Assembly (NCBI GenBank): GCA_018894105.1
Contig: CM032123.1
Coordinates: 124,001-188,000 of the forward strand
Length of the DNA: 64,000 nucleotides
From: Jacaranda mimosifolia
Lineage: Eukaryota > Streptophyta > Magnoliopsida > Lamiales > Bignoniaceae
Direction: 5' to 3'
Shown here: positions 13,312-26,018 of the stretch, in pieces
Layout: each line of letters begins with the position of its first letter
Numbering within the stretch: position 1 is the stretch's first letter
The notes under the pieces: model-generated
Databases searched by the model: none
What the model saw: the letters and a program-made list of their open reading frames with translations, nothing else
What the model was told of the DNA's origin: nothing
Made by a program: the position numbers and the translations under genes

Positions 13312-15709
13312 TCATTCCTCGGCCTGCATTAAATGAAAATAAATTCTTTAACATTTTGTTTCTGAAGATATACAACAAATACGAGAGAGGGGAGAAATGC
13401 CTAAAAGAGAGCTGCATAAGGCGTGTTGACATGTCCGAGGAGATGAACAAGTAGAAAAGAGGACCAAGTGGTGAACCAGAACCCGAAGCTCCAACCGCGT
13501 CAAGCCGAACGTATAACAATGATTTTTTTACCGAATATAATGCAGAAATTCAGACCCCACAAATTCTCCATAAGGTTTCACCTCAAATTCAGAATGTGCT
13601 ACTCATAGATAGAACAATAGATTCGAGGTGTACTGATTATACTTCTGAAATTACTAGAAACTTCTAATTATTTTAAAGATGAGTCATACTTCAGCATTAT
13701 CTGTAAAATACAAATGATAGAAATATGTTTGATCCCCCAAAACCAGGAAAGAAAGAAAAAGAAAACGAGTGGAGCTGAAAACAAACATTAGCAGCAGTAT
13801 GGTATATTTACCTTGGAAAGAGGGGTGGTGTCGGAATTATGAGTCAGTTTGGGTGAAGATCCATCAGATTTCTGAGAGCATTCTGAGTATGCAGAACCAA
13901 TCCCCACCCCTGCACCAAAAGCTACACAGGCCCAGCGTGTTGCTGGACTCCCTGATGCAACAATCAATATAGCCAATCAGTCAAATATTGTGATAAGACT
14001 GGAGCAACCTTTAAAAGCCTAGTACCAGAGCACACATCAAACTGAATATCACATCTACTTTCACTCTTTTCAACATGAACATGCAACAAAACAAATTGAT
14101 TGCCAATTTACACTTGTAAATATGCTAAAATTGTAGGCTCTTCGCCTGCATGACAAAAAAATCTACTCTTTATTCTTCTGTCACATTTTACTAATGTAGC
14201 AAAAACAAAGAAAATGCTGCACCTTTTCTGATCAAGAAGAACAGCTTGGATAACACAGTTGATAAGGAAAATAACCACAACAACGATCCCAAAGTTCTGC
14301 CTTGTTAGACTTTTACCCATCCCACACTGCATAACTTGATGTAACCTTACGAGTAAAAGTGCAATCTTTCTCACAACTATGACTTCAAATATGATATCTT
14401 TTCACGACACCAATATCATAATCAGTGACAGGCAGAAAGGGAGGATCAGTATTTGGCCCTCCACTTATAATAAATTTCAACTGTAAACTATGTCCAAATA
14501 ATTTTTTAAAATTTATCACTTTAATACTTATCAAATTTAATGCCCCAATGATATTTTAAAAAACTTGGTGCAAATAATACATAGTAGGCCTACAAATTTC
14601 AAAATCTTTTATCCATAAAATTAGAGAAACATACATGTAAGATTTTTCTCTTACTCCAATTAAATTCACCTTAATCCAATACAAACTTATGAAAAGAAAA
14701 AAAAGTAACTTTTTTACTTATATGCTTCCTAGTGCTACTAGAAAAAGAGTAACCAAAGATTTACTCATACAATTGGTTGATTAATTGGTTATGCTAAGAG
14801 AATAATTCTAGAAAATTTTGAATGAAATATGTAATGCATACTTTTATGTTATGAGCAGAACTATTAACCACTAACGTATTTTTAGAAGGTTATAGTTGTA
14901 AAAATTGTCTAAATTTTCTTCCTAATAACAGCAACTCGGTCACACAAGGCTTCTATCCTGAACCCATTCCTGATCATATCATAAAAGAAAATCTGATCCG
15001 AAAAAATCCTAGAACTGGAGCAAATAAATAGCAACGAACCATAGGCTACAATACGACAGGAATTTTTGCTAGCATCACTAAATCCAGCTATATATAAAAA
15101 AATGATCCCAATAATAGAAGTGGCCAGCAAAGAGAGTAATGTCCATGTCAAACATTCAATTATCTTTGATATAACACCACATTTCCCCTTTCATATTGAT
15201 GTTCTACATAATAAAACAGTAATAGCACAGAAAAATGCAGTATAGTTCCATGCAAAAGTATATAATCCCAATATGATGATGCAAAGAAATAGCACAGAGA
15301 ATAAATATCCCAAAAAAAAAAAAAAAGAAAAAGAAAGAAAAAAGGATTTCAAATTCAGTCAATTAAACATCACCAAACAACAGGATCCTCTCAACTCGCC
15401 TGAAATTAAAAGTTCTCTCAAATTTTATAATAAAAGTACATATTGAAAAGTTTATTGCTACGGAGAACAACAAAATGACTCAAAGCAGCTGCAGAAAAAT
15501 ACAACAAAATCCAAATTAACAAAAAAAAAAAAAAAAAAAAAAAAAGGAAATAAAGAAATGGATGAATGCTCACGGAAGAGAAGTAGCCCGGCGAAAGCAC
15601 CGGCCAAGGAAGAGTAAACAAAGCGACGAACGCCTAAATCAAGGCAAGCATCCCATTTTGCACTCAAATCGTAATTGGCAGGTATCACAGCTGTGCTTTC
15701 TTCCGCCAT
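13312..15709 (-). CDS. MIC10: MICOS complex subunit MIC10 homologue (mitochondrial inner membrane)
   Basis: Three exons on the minus strand, 15574-15709, 13812-13951 and a 12-nt terminal coding exon 13312-13323 (Ala-Glu-Glu-stop), give 95 residues. The body contains YDLSAKWDACLDLGVRR, a first membrane helix FVYSSLAGAFAGLLLF, then SPATRW and a second helix with the glycine motif FGAGVGIGSAY. MIC10 oligomerises through such glycine motifs and bends the inner membrane at crista junctions. The terminal exon was found because exon 2 ends at a clean donor after Ser-Lys, and a CAG acceptor later precedes GCCGAGGAATGA; Arabidopsis homologues, as I recall, end in similar Glu-rich residues. The ATG at 15709 is used because the upstream in-frame codon at 15736 is GTG. 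Intron 1 is 1.6 kb and has a 26-A run near 15521-15546. Confidence 0.88.
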
Positions 15710-15903
15710 TATTGATTTTTTATCTGAAGTTTCCACTAATTGTTTCGCTTTGCGTGGTATTTTCCTCTTTATGGAAATTTTTGCTGTCTAATTCTCCCTT
15801 CTTTAATCCGAGGGCTTCGTTTTTGTGTCTGGATTTTCTTGCGCATTCTTACGATTGTTTCCAGTTTCTACGTCCTCTGACCTCTGCAATGGGAAAGCCT
15901 AGT

Positions 15904-15958
15904 TGGGCTTCGGTCTCATTAATGGGCCAATCAGCCCAAATTTGGACCTTAATGGGCC
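15904..15958 (-). promoter_or_regulatory. cluster of four site II (TGGGCY) elements upstream of MIC10
   Basis: TGGGCT at 15904-15909, TGGGCC at 15923-15928, AGCCCA at 15933-15938 and TGGGCC at 15953-15958 lie within 55 bp, about 200-250 bp upstream of the MIC10 start. Site II clusters are known in plant nuclear genes for mitochondrial proteins. Motif and position evidence only. Confidence 0.55.
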
Positions 15959-16431
15959 AACAACACTAACCTGAACTGCGACATATTATTTTTTATAATA
16001 CTTACGTTTGTGTTGTAATACCAAATTTGTTAATAAAAGAAGTGATTGTCTACATCAGACGATGAAAGTAGTAGTGGTCAAAAAGTATAAAGAGCAAAAC
16101 AAACTCTATTGCAATTGCGATGTGGTTCACAACTGTGCACCTTAATTCATTTAACTCATAAATTCTTTCAGCTTTTCACTTTTCCTTTTTTAAACTGGGA
16201 AAGCAAAATTCTTTCCAGCTGCTTCATTCATGAATTTTTCTTCCTTTTTTTAAAACTCTTTTTAATATTTTTCTTTTTGAGTAAACGGCTAATATTGAAG
16301 TGGGCCAGGCCCATTAAGCCCGAGTCTTCGACCAACATCATGAGGCCTCCTCCTTTCAGCCCCAAAAAATTGACACTTGACGAACCGCATGAACTCTCCT
16401 GTCCCCATTATTGCATTACATAGAATCTCAT

Positions 16432-16763
16432 GCTTCGTTTGATTATGTTTACCCGAAATAACATTATTTTGAGAAAATATAACTAAATATATTCTTATTT
16501 TTTCTTCAAAACGCACATTTTTCAATATATATATATATATTATAAATATATTTTATTATTATTCTAATATTAAAATAATCATTCAATTCCATTTTCAACC
16601 AAAAAATCCAACAAAAAAACATTAATTTGATTGCTACAGTAAAAAAATATCTCCCCCAAAATATAAACAAACATACCAAAAAAATAACTTTCACATTTTC
16701 TAATAATTAATTCTCCCAAAACACATAATAAAATCAAACAAAAAATATAATCAAACACAACCT
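16432..16763. mobile_element. MITE-like element, copy A
   Basis: An AT-rich, non-coding block of about 330 bp whose two ends are imperfect inverted repeats (GTTTGATTATGTTT at the left, AAATATAATCAAACAC at the right). The reverse complement of 30202-30521 aligns with it along nearly its whole length by eye, so the two are copies of one family. No transposase is present. Superfamily is not assignable from what I can see. Confidence 0.6.
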
Positions 16764-17167
16764 TAGTCTCTACTTTTACTCAAAAAATGAATAGTAAAAT
16801 ATAGAACAAAAATATTATAAAGAATCCCAAACTCTAAAAGTATGTGTTTGTACGATAGAATAGTGCCACTGAGGAGAACAAAAGCAAGAATATAACGAAC
16901 AGTCCTTCAGTTTGCGCTTTATCTCCCTTATTTTCTTCATTTTTCTTTTTCTTTGATCAATTTCTTTCGCACTATTTTACTTCGAAACCAAACACAGCCT
17001 TACTGGATTCAACAAACTGTAAAATACATCTACTTTTCGCTTCATCCTCATCACTTCCACGCTACTGCAAAACTGTACAACTCTACATTCCAAGTACAGT
17101 CCATCACATAACGTGAAAAAGTCAAGCTCATTCTTCTCTCTCACACACAGATTCAAAGAATTAAAAA

Positions 17168-19623
17168 ATGGCCGAGGAAACTCCTCGAGGAGCTCCACCA
17201 GAAGCCCCCCACCAGCCACTGGCGTCGGTGGAGGAAGCAGAAATACCACCACCAGTAGAAAGGGAATCCGTCTCTGAACCCCCAGTTGCGTTGGTTGCAC
17301 AGGAGTTGCAGAAAGACTCACTACCCCCAACTGAAGCGCTGGTTCCAGTTGAAGAAAAGCTAAAAGAAGCTGTCAAAGTAATACAAAAAGACACACCTTT
17401 GGAGCCGCCGCCACCAGAACTACCTCTTGTGGAGGAGCATGTTGCCTTCGCAGCCAGCGCAAAAGACTCAGCCACGCCAGTATCTCAGCCATTAGCTGCT
17501 GCTTTAGCAGTGCCTCAAGAGTCTGAATCTCCAAAAGCCCAACCGAAGATAGAACCTGGAATAGAGAAACCAATAGAAAAGAGAAAGGGCCCAGAATCTT
17601 TGGCTTCATTTAAAGAAGAAAGCAATAAGATCTCGGATCTCTTAGATTACGAGCGGGAAGCACTGAAAGACTTCAGACTTCTAGTTCTACAAGCTCTTAA
17701 CAATCGCCTTTTTAAAGCGGCGTCAACTTCAGAAAATGGAAGTTTACCTGAAGAAGTATCAATATGGAGCGTGCCGCTGTTGAAAGATGATAGGAGTGAC
17801 GTTATTTTGCTTAAGTTTCTGCGAGCCCGCGATTTTAAAGTCAAAGATTCCTTCGTTATGTTGAAGAACACGATCCAATGGCGAAGGGATTTTAATGTCG
17901 ATGAGTTATTGAAGGAAGATTTAGGGGATGATCTTGAAAAAGTTGTTTTTATGCACGGGCATGATAAGGAGGGGCATCCCGTTTGTTATAATGTGTATGG
18001 AGAATTTCAGAATGAAGAATTGTATGCCAAGACATTTTCTGATGAGGAAAAGAGAATGAGGTTTCTTAGGTGGAGGATTCAGTTTCTTGAAAGAAGCATC
18101 AGGAAGCTGGATTGTAATCCTGGTGGGATTAATACTATCTTTCAAGTTAGTGATCTCAAGAATTCGCCTGGACCAGGGAAAAGGGAGCTTCGAATTGCTA
18201 CAAAACAGGCGTTGCAGATTCTTCAGGATAATTATCCTGAATTTGTTGCAAAGCAGGTATAATATGATTGCTGATTCTTGATATGTTTATGTTTCAGTAT
18301 TGGTTATTGACAAAAGATTATCAGAACATTGTATAATTGTTTCTTGTTTGTGAACTGCATGCATTTGGTAAATGCTTTCTAATATGTCAACAAGCATTGA
18401 TATGATTTATCCTACATTTTGTGCAATAAAGATATGTTCTTGGTGCAGATGAAGGTAGTCCTCCATTTGAGGATTTATTGCTTGCATGAAATTGGTGTCA
18501 AAATGTTATTGTACCCTTCTTTTGCTTAAAGGGAGATACTGTTATACCTTTTTGCGGTTCTTTGTTCATCTATTTGTGATTTGGTAGGGAACTTTTGGCT
18601 ATAATAAAAGGAACACAAAAGTTTTTCGCTAGGTATTTGACCAAATAGGATTGTCCAATTCTTATAGAACCTATCTTTCAAGAAATAGTGAAATACCATA
18701 TTATGTGATCATTGATATTGGAGAAGTCTCCCATGCTGGCTGTATGTATGTCTTCAGATGATTTATCAATTTTGTTGAGTTATTGATCATCACATGCATT
18801 GATGTTCATCAATGGTGTTCTATGGTAACTAAAGTTGATAAAAAAAAAATTCCTGTTTTTTCCTGCTTATAGGTGTTCATCAATGTTCCTTGGTGGTATC
18901 TGGCTTTCTATACAATGATCAGTCCCTTCTTGACCCAGAGGACCAGGAGCAAATTTGTATTTGCCGGCCCAACAAGGACTGCTGAAACTCTTTTCAAGTG
19001 TGTAAAAGTTTTCTCTTTCTCTCATTGAGATCAAATGGGATTTCTCTTGGATTAAATTGGTCTTTTTGGTGGTTTCAATAATTTGGGTTGCATGACTGAT
19101 GAAACAGGTACATTTCACCAGAGCAAGTGCCAACTCAATATGGTGGCCTTAGTGTAGATTTCTGTGAATGCAACCCACAGTTTACTGTAGATGATCCAGC
19201 CACGGAGATCATTGTGAAACCAGCAACTAAGCAAACTGTGGAAATTATTGTAAATGAGGTCTGCCTGCAAACCTTTTGTGCTTTCTCATAATAGAAAATT
19301 TTTCATGTTGATAAACGACAATGTCATGTGCTATGCTTAAAAGATTAATAATTGGGTATCTAATGGATCTGCAGAAATGCACTCTTGTTTGGGAGCTTCG
19401 TGTAGTGGGATGGGAAGTGAGCTACAGTGCTGAATACGTACCACAACGTGGCTACACAGTTCTCATACAGAAGACTAGAAAGATGGCTCCCAATGATGAG
19501 CCAGTTGTGTCCAACAGTTTCGATATTATTGAGCTGGGTAAGATATTGCTCACCATTGACAACCCTACTGCCAAGAAGAAGAAGCTACTTTACCGATTCA
19601 AGGTTGTACCTGATGCTGCCTGA
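17168..19623 (+). CDS. PATL: patellin (Sec14/CRAL-TRIO plus GOLD domain phosphoinositide-binding protein), copy A
   Basis: Four exons, 17168-18256, 18873-18997, 19108-19258 and 19375-19623, give 537 residues. The order is an acidic, proline-rich, disordered N-terminus (1-150), the motif SFKEESNKI, a CRAL-TRIO N-lobe from SIWSVPLL (about 198) with RSDVILLKFLRARDFKVK, the Sec14 lipid-binding lobe to about residue 410 (GHPVCYNVYGEFQ, DNYPEFVAKQ, INVPWWYLAF), and a C-terminal GOLD domain (about 425-535) containing WELRVVGWEVSYSAEYVP and ending in LLYRFKVVPDAA. Patellins bind phosphoinositides and act in membrane trafficking, cell-plate formation and auxin transporter positioning. The GOLD domain has a near-identical counterpart in copy B, which faces it tail to tail. 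The exon 2 length (125 nt) is the same in both. Confidence 0.93.
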
Positions 19624-21685
19624 TGTAAAAAGCTTTAGAGCTCTATGTTTTGACTTAACATTGTTCTATGAAGCTAGTCCTGGATTGGGATTTTCTGTGC
19701 ACTTGCTCATCATCCATTTGATCACCTTGAGAATGTTTCTAGGTTCACATGTAATTATCTGTTTGGTGGTTTTTTGTGTTGCACCCTTAGTTGGTCATAC
19801 CGTGGTTCTGGTTGGAGGACTATAGAGTGGTTTGATGTTGTGCTGAGCCCTCCTAAAAATTAATAATTGAGTCAGGTAAATATGCTGAGAGAATGTATAT
19901 GTATTGTACAACACTTTACCTTTCAATTCTATTTGTTTTATTTTGTGTCTTTTGCATTATGTTGTTTAGTTTTTGGAGCTAAGGGAACCATATGTGTTTC
20001 TTTTTGTTAGTATACATTTTTCAATACCCATTTTTGCGGTTGCCTTTCCTGTTGTTACTATTCAGCTTCTTTCAAGCCCTTAAAGACGCTATGATAACTC
20101 TACTTGTTGAGTGTGATGCATGCTTAGAAATGGTATCAGTTCTGAAGACCTCTGAGGAGATGATGGGAAAGAGCTAAACCTTATGTACAAGTCTTAAATG
20201 GTATAATTAACTTGTATTTCTGTTCTCTGTTATTTATCCTGATTGTTTGCGAATTGGCTGGCTAGCCCTGAACCAATATTGCCTTCATCCTCGTCCTAAA
20301 TGCTGATCTTAGCAAGAAAGAAGTTATTGTGATCCTTTCAAGTTTATTTTATAGAATAAATCATTTCTGCTTTATGAAGCTACTATAGGGCAAGGTACAA
20401 GTAGCATTTTCCTTGTGTTGCTCTCCCTGTTCCCACATCTTTACCTTGTGCGATACCGTGTTTAGTTGAAAGTTGTTTCATGAATAATTAATTATGACTG
20501 GTGCCTTGGTGGGATCAGTTTTCTTTTAAACCATAGGTATTTCCTGTCTAAATCTGCATTATTTTTTGGCCATTCAATAGGTTTCGATATATTTTTTATC
20601 AGTTTTGGTTTGGCAGTGCCCCTTTAAGATGGCCTGTCATGATGTAGTGTGTTGTGTTGTTAACATTTTGCTGGAAAATGTAATGAGATTTTGTTGGATA
20701 TTGTTATTTGTTAACTTTTTCTATATCAAGAATTAATTTAGCAAATACAAGGGTTAATCTGTATCTTTGCTGCATATATTCTTGAGAACTGTTAGTTTTT
20801 CTCTTGCCAAGGCTTTGAAGCATTTAATATGCTCAAAATCAGCTAACATGGTAAAAGGGTTAAACCAATTAGAAATAGAAGGTTCCCTTGCCACTTGCCA
20901 GCAATGTTGAGTTACATTACATATGGTGCTTTTTGTGTTCCAGAACACAGCATTTATAGTATCCCGCCATAGTGCAGTAAAAAGAGCAGAAAAACTCGAG
21001 GTTTGGCTTAAGTATCCTTCTTGTGGCCATTTCACATAGATTAACAATTAAATTCATAACATCCTCTGAATTTTCAGGGAATTATTGTACTTTTGTTGCA
21101 GACAAATTGGTCAGTCTGGTCTGGTCCTTCTTTTGACTGCCACAAGAATAGGGACATTGGAACAACTATAAATGTCAAGCCATCTGGAATTCTGCATGTA
21201 CCTTGATCCTAACAAATTTCTGTCTGTCTTTTTCTTTTTCTTATTTTCTTTTCCAACACTAGAATTGAAGTATTTCACACAAAAAGGGGAGGAGGGGGGA
21301 GTTTATATTGGGCATTATATATCTGATAATGGCACCCCATTTGACGCAATAATGCCCCTTTAGCACTAGGTTCAATGTCCCTTTATTCATGTCTTAAGCC
21401 TTCTCCTCATCAACAGGGACACTGCTAATCTGTCAGGAGAAAGTAATTCTATTACTTGCAATATTTAGTTGAATAATTAAAATAAATTTTTAAATAAAAA
21501 CATTAAAGTAAGACAATAAGATCGATAACTTACAACACAAAAACAAAAACTTCAAAAATCAAGTAACAAAATATCAAAAGATTATCAAGATCATGTGAGG
21601 TAACCAATGTCTTCCTAGAACTGAGGGCAAGAACATTTCAACATTATAATGAAAATTTTGTTTTATGATTGTTTTTGTCAACCTT

Positions 21686-22365
21686 ATGGCTGTCAACGGG
21701 TCAGATTTGAATCGGATATGTCATATTCGAATTTGAATCCTATCCAAAATCCTATAGGATCTTTGTTAATAAGTGTTATATTCGAATCATATGGATATTC
21801 GAAATTCGATTAAAAATTCGACTCGATTTATTTATTTATTTCTTTTTTTTCCTTTTAAATTTTATAAAAATATTATATTTATAAAGTAAATATATATATA
21901 TCATATTTGAATTTCTAACAACTTTTTATTATATATTAGTTCAAAGGTTAAATATTTTAATACTAAACTCATTTTTACATTATATTAATGTATAGATGAA
22001 CTATTATATGTTATTATATTTGATATTTTATAAATTTTTCTCTTATTTTTTAGATTAAAAACTCAAAATTAATAGTATAATATAGACGTTAATATAAATA
22101 TTAGGTCAATATAATACATATATCTTATTTTAAAATTTTTATTAATATTATATATAAAAGTATTAATTTAATAAAAAATATTAAGGTTCGGATTCAGATT
22201 TTTAACGGATCAGGTCACTTAATTCCATATCCAATCCATTTATTTTGAATTTTGAATATTTACAACGGAATCTGATTCATCGAATATTTTAATCGAATAA
22301 AAAACTTAAAATTCGAATCGAATTCAGATTAAATTCGGATTAAAATTCGATCTATTGACAATCCT
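21686..22365. mobile_element. hAT-like non-autonomous element (GGCTGTCAACGGGTC ends)
   Basis: The left end reads TGGCTGTCAACGGGTC and the right end, reverse complemented, reads AGGATTGTCAATAGATCG, giving imperfect inverted ends around TGTCAA. The interior is AT-rich with repeated ATTCGAAT and GGATT motifs and no open frame. It resembles the element at 51147-52132. I could not find a convincing target-site duplication, so the exact limits are uncertain. Confidence 0.45.
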
Positions 22366-22829
22366 AGTGAGCTTAATGTTGTTTCCTGAAACAAAAACCC
22401 AAACAAAGCCCAAGAATCTCTAATAAGATTGGTTCAAGTGCTGCAACATTATTGGTGGGGTCTATTTCTGGGATTTTCATACTCTGGCCTACAATCATAG
22501 CTTCAACACTTGTCAACTGAGTAATAAACAACCACTTTATTTATTAAGTTGGTGGGAAGGATGATTAGAAATCAAAATTTTAAACGAACTTAGATAGTTA
22601 TTATATCATATAAAGGCATTTCAGAAGGACATAAAAGAATCTTATATATATTTGCAGAAGACAAACCTGTGGGATTATGTTTCAAAGGTGAAACCACATT
22701 TATCTTTTGCTTTCTACAAAGTGCTTGACAAATTTTATTAGCACTTTTCCACTTTCTTGAATCTTTTCCTGTTTTACTGAGATAGTTATATAATTTGATC
22801 TGACAGATTACACCTTTTCAGAATCTTTT

Positions 22830-25182
22830 TGTAATGCCCAAAAATTTTGCTTCTTATTTAATCGATTTATTGCCTTAATTTACTTTATTTACTTAATCTT
22901 TATTGAGGTATTTATAGAAAGTAATAATTTCCTCATAATAATATTATATTGTTGCTAGAAATAAGTAAATGAGATCCTAGGAATTGAAATAAAATAGTTA
23001 GTTTAATTATAAGATATTTCTAACCCTAGAGAGAATTATAATCAGAGTCTCAGTTAAAAATTAAACACTTAGTCCACATATATAAGTCTCATACTCTAAA
23101 ACCCTAGCCACACATACACACACACACACAAAAAGAGAGAACGGCGGAAGAAAAGAAAGGAAAACAAGAAGAAGTCAGCGAGTGCAAGAGTTAATTTTTC
23201 TGTTCACTCAAAGTAACCTCCTCCGTTGGAAGTAGAGAAGAAAAGGTAATCCCAATCCGTTAGTTCTGTTTACGGCCAAATTTGATGTAAGAAGTTGGGA
23301 TTTTGGATGTGTAAATTGCTTTGTTATGAGATAATAAGGGGAGCCGCAAATGTGGACCAACGAAAAAGGGGGGCCAATTGGAATTGCAATTACAACAAAT
23401 CTAGCCGCAATTGTTGACTAGAAATTAATTTTGACTTGCTATCTAGTGTTTGTGTTATATGTATTCTTGCATCCCATAAACTTATGATGGACAGAGAAGA
23501 GAAGATAGATACTCAGCCACCATTGTTGACCTTGATGTTGTGGTAGTGCTATATGTACATATATATATATATATATGAAGTCAAATAGATTACCTTGCGT
23601 ATATGTAGTTTATGTATACATTAAATCTAATAGCCTAACTAGTGCATGCGAAATACTGTGTATATATATACATAGCTATTTTAAGTGATTTTGTTCTTCT
23701 ATGTGTTGCAATTTTAAATATGTATTGGATGTAAGATTACATGAGGAACAGCATCCGAATGTCTATATAAATATACATATATGTATATTTACAACAAACC
23801 CAGTTGATTAAGTATACTTGGGATTAAATTATAGTGTGTCTAGATGATTAGTTTTAATTATTTTGGAACTGATCCTTATTGCTATCGACAAAGAGGGGGG
23901 GGAGAATTCGAAGTTCCTAGTTATATTGAAGGGAATGATACTATGAATGGTGTATGTTCTAGTGCAATTAAGATTCTATATACTAGTTATTAACTAAGTT
24001 AAATAATACAATTATTTCGGCAGGTGTACCAAGACTAGGTACGATAAAGCGGACTGATTTGATCAACAAGTACAGTGAGTGCCTAAACTTATAAATATCA
24101 TATATTATTATGTTTCAAAACCCAGAAGGATATATATTATTATATAATCATTTATGCATTATTTTCAACTTACACTGCACTATATATTCCACTGCGCACC
24201 AAAAAGAAATCCTTTTCTTGTTTCATTTCTACACAAAGAGAAATCTTTTTCTTGGTTATTTTCGCACAGAAAGAAATTATGTTTTCTTGTTTTAACCTTG
24301 GAAAAGAATACCTTGTTTTATGATTTTAATGCTTTTACGCTACCAGTTAAATTCGATGATCAACATATTACTGTTACTGTTACTGTTAGTTGGATCCAAC
24401 TTGGTCTGGGTGTGCGAGGGACTTCACTGGGCAGCAGCGGGCTAGCCGGTTGAACCCCAAGCCCCTATGGCCTAATCCCCCCAGTGCACAACAGAAGCCG
24501 TTTGTGGCTGAGGTGGGTCGTAGGAATTCCCGGGGACGCTCGGGCACTGTTTGGTAAGGTCGCACCTTGCCCGGAGCGATAAGGGACTGTTACGGGGGAG
24601 CCATAAGGTTGACTGGCTACAGCGAAACTGACTGATCATCGTATTTAATTTGATAGTTTGGGAAATTATTTAACAAAGTTTTGATTGGATACTGATTGAT
24701 CATTTATAGATTTCTCAACTGTTGTTGCTAGACCGTTTTATGAATTCTTTTATAATACTCCAAAATTGTTACAGTACAAAGTTTCAATTCAATAACTCAC
24801 TCCACACACACATAGCACTCACTGAGTCTTTTCTCACACTCTTTTCTTGCTCTAACCTCCTTCTGGCAGACATAGACCCTAGTCCTAGCGAGGAGGTGGA
24901 TCCTGCGTGATGAGAAACAAAAGTGAAGACGTAGTTTTGGAATTATTTTAGTAGCTTAGTATATCTTATATTATGTTCATTAGTTTCATTTTATTTGTCT
25001 TGGATCTCATTGTGTCTAGATGTGAAAAGATTTTGATACTTGGAGTCTCATGTTATGAGTTTGCTAGGAATTGGATGAATTCTTATTTAATTTTATGATT
25101 TTGGATTGTTAGATTTATTTATTTGGGATCAAATTCACGCTTAAGCTCTAGTATAAAATGATTTAAATTTTGGGGCGTGACA
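22830..25182 (+). mobile_element. solo LTR of a retrotransposon, 2.35 kb, with 5-bp target-site duplication
   Basis: The block starts TGTAATGCCCAAAAATTT and ends AAATTTTGGGGCGTGACA, so it begins TG, ends CA and has extended inverted ends. It is flanked on both sides by CTTTT (22825-22829 and 25183-25187), a perfect 5-bp target-site duplication. No second LTR, primer-binding site or gag-pol frame occurs inside, so it is read as a solo LTR left by recombination. A TATATAA motif at 23079-23085 followed by a CA repeat and a GA-rich, ACGGCGG-containing leader fits an LTR promoter and R/U5 start. A GC-rich stretch lies at 24380-24620. Long LTRs with such ends are common in Ty3/gypsy chromoviruses (Del/Tekay type); that classification is inference. 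Confidence 0.8.
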
Positions 25183-26018
25183 CTTTTCGACTGTTCTATA
25201 AGACATTTTTCGAAACTTGATATATGTTTTCTCATTGTCTTTCCCTTGAACGCTTTTACTTTTTTCTTCGTTCTACTTTTCCTTTTAAGCCATCTCCATG
25301 TTCCCATTAAACAATTCTATTTTCCCCTTTTCTTATTTAAGAACATCTTTTTTTTATTATGTAAAATACAAATAAAACAGCACATGAAAGTTCAAAATAT
25401 TAATTTCAAATATATTAAAAGACCAAAACACTTGAGATTTGTACATGTCAATTTATTTTAACTCTATGTATTCGTCATTACAATCTTGAACAAGCAACAT
25501 AGCAATGCATCCCATTCTTCAAAGCATTTCAAGCTTTTAAGAACCTTAAGCCGATGCAGAGAATACATATCTTTGTTATTTTGGTTCTAAATTAAAAAAT
25601 ATCCAACATTTCCTATTAAGTTGGCATGTAAGAATATGACAGATTGGCATTTTCCACAATGTAATGCCAGAAAAACAATTCATAAGAAAAAGGAAAATAA
25701 TGGGGCACCATCCATGAAAAGAAACAAAAGCAAATCAAATTTACACAAAATTTACAGCAGGAAAATATCCAGAACTAGTAGCACAAGTTTCTATCCATAT
25801 TTCACACATTTTCCAGCCCCGTTTATGCATCTCTATACCAATTCTTGCATTCCCAAATGGTTTCACCAAACATTTAAATAATCCAACTTCAACAAAAACA
25901 ACAAAATAATATAGAAAATAATATAATTCCCCCATCCCTTTAACAATTCAGGACTAAGTTTAATGCCAACAGACAAAAAGAATATGTGACTGAACAAAAG
26001 GAACCCTCCTTATTCTGC

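Larger units (their letters stand above)
15710..17167. other. intergenic region between MIC10 and the first patellin
   Basis: The two genes diverge. The first 250 bp hold the MIC10 promoter with clustered site II motifs. A MITE-like element lies at 16432-16763. The last 400 bp should be the patellin promoter and 5' UTR; no clear TATA box was seen. Confidence 0.5.
19624..26018. other. 6.4-kb region between the convergent patellins
   Basis: The left 400 bp are the copy A 3' UTR. No further gene was recognised. The region holds a hAT-like element (21686-22365) and a solo LTR (22830-25182). Short open frames here have no recognisable product. The right end (about 25900-26018) should be the copy B 3' UTR. 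Confidence 0.5.

Noticed and set aside
15710..15736. N-terminal extension of MIC10 (METSDKKSI)
   Set aside because: The codon at 15736 is GTG; the first ATG is at 15709 and gives the expected short N-terminus.
17161..17475. Minus-strand Ser/Gly-rich frame opposite patellin A
   Set aside because: Shadow of the acidic, proline-rich N-terminus on the other strand.
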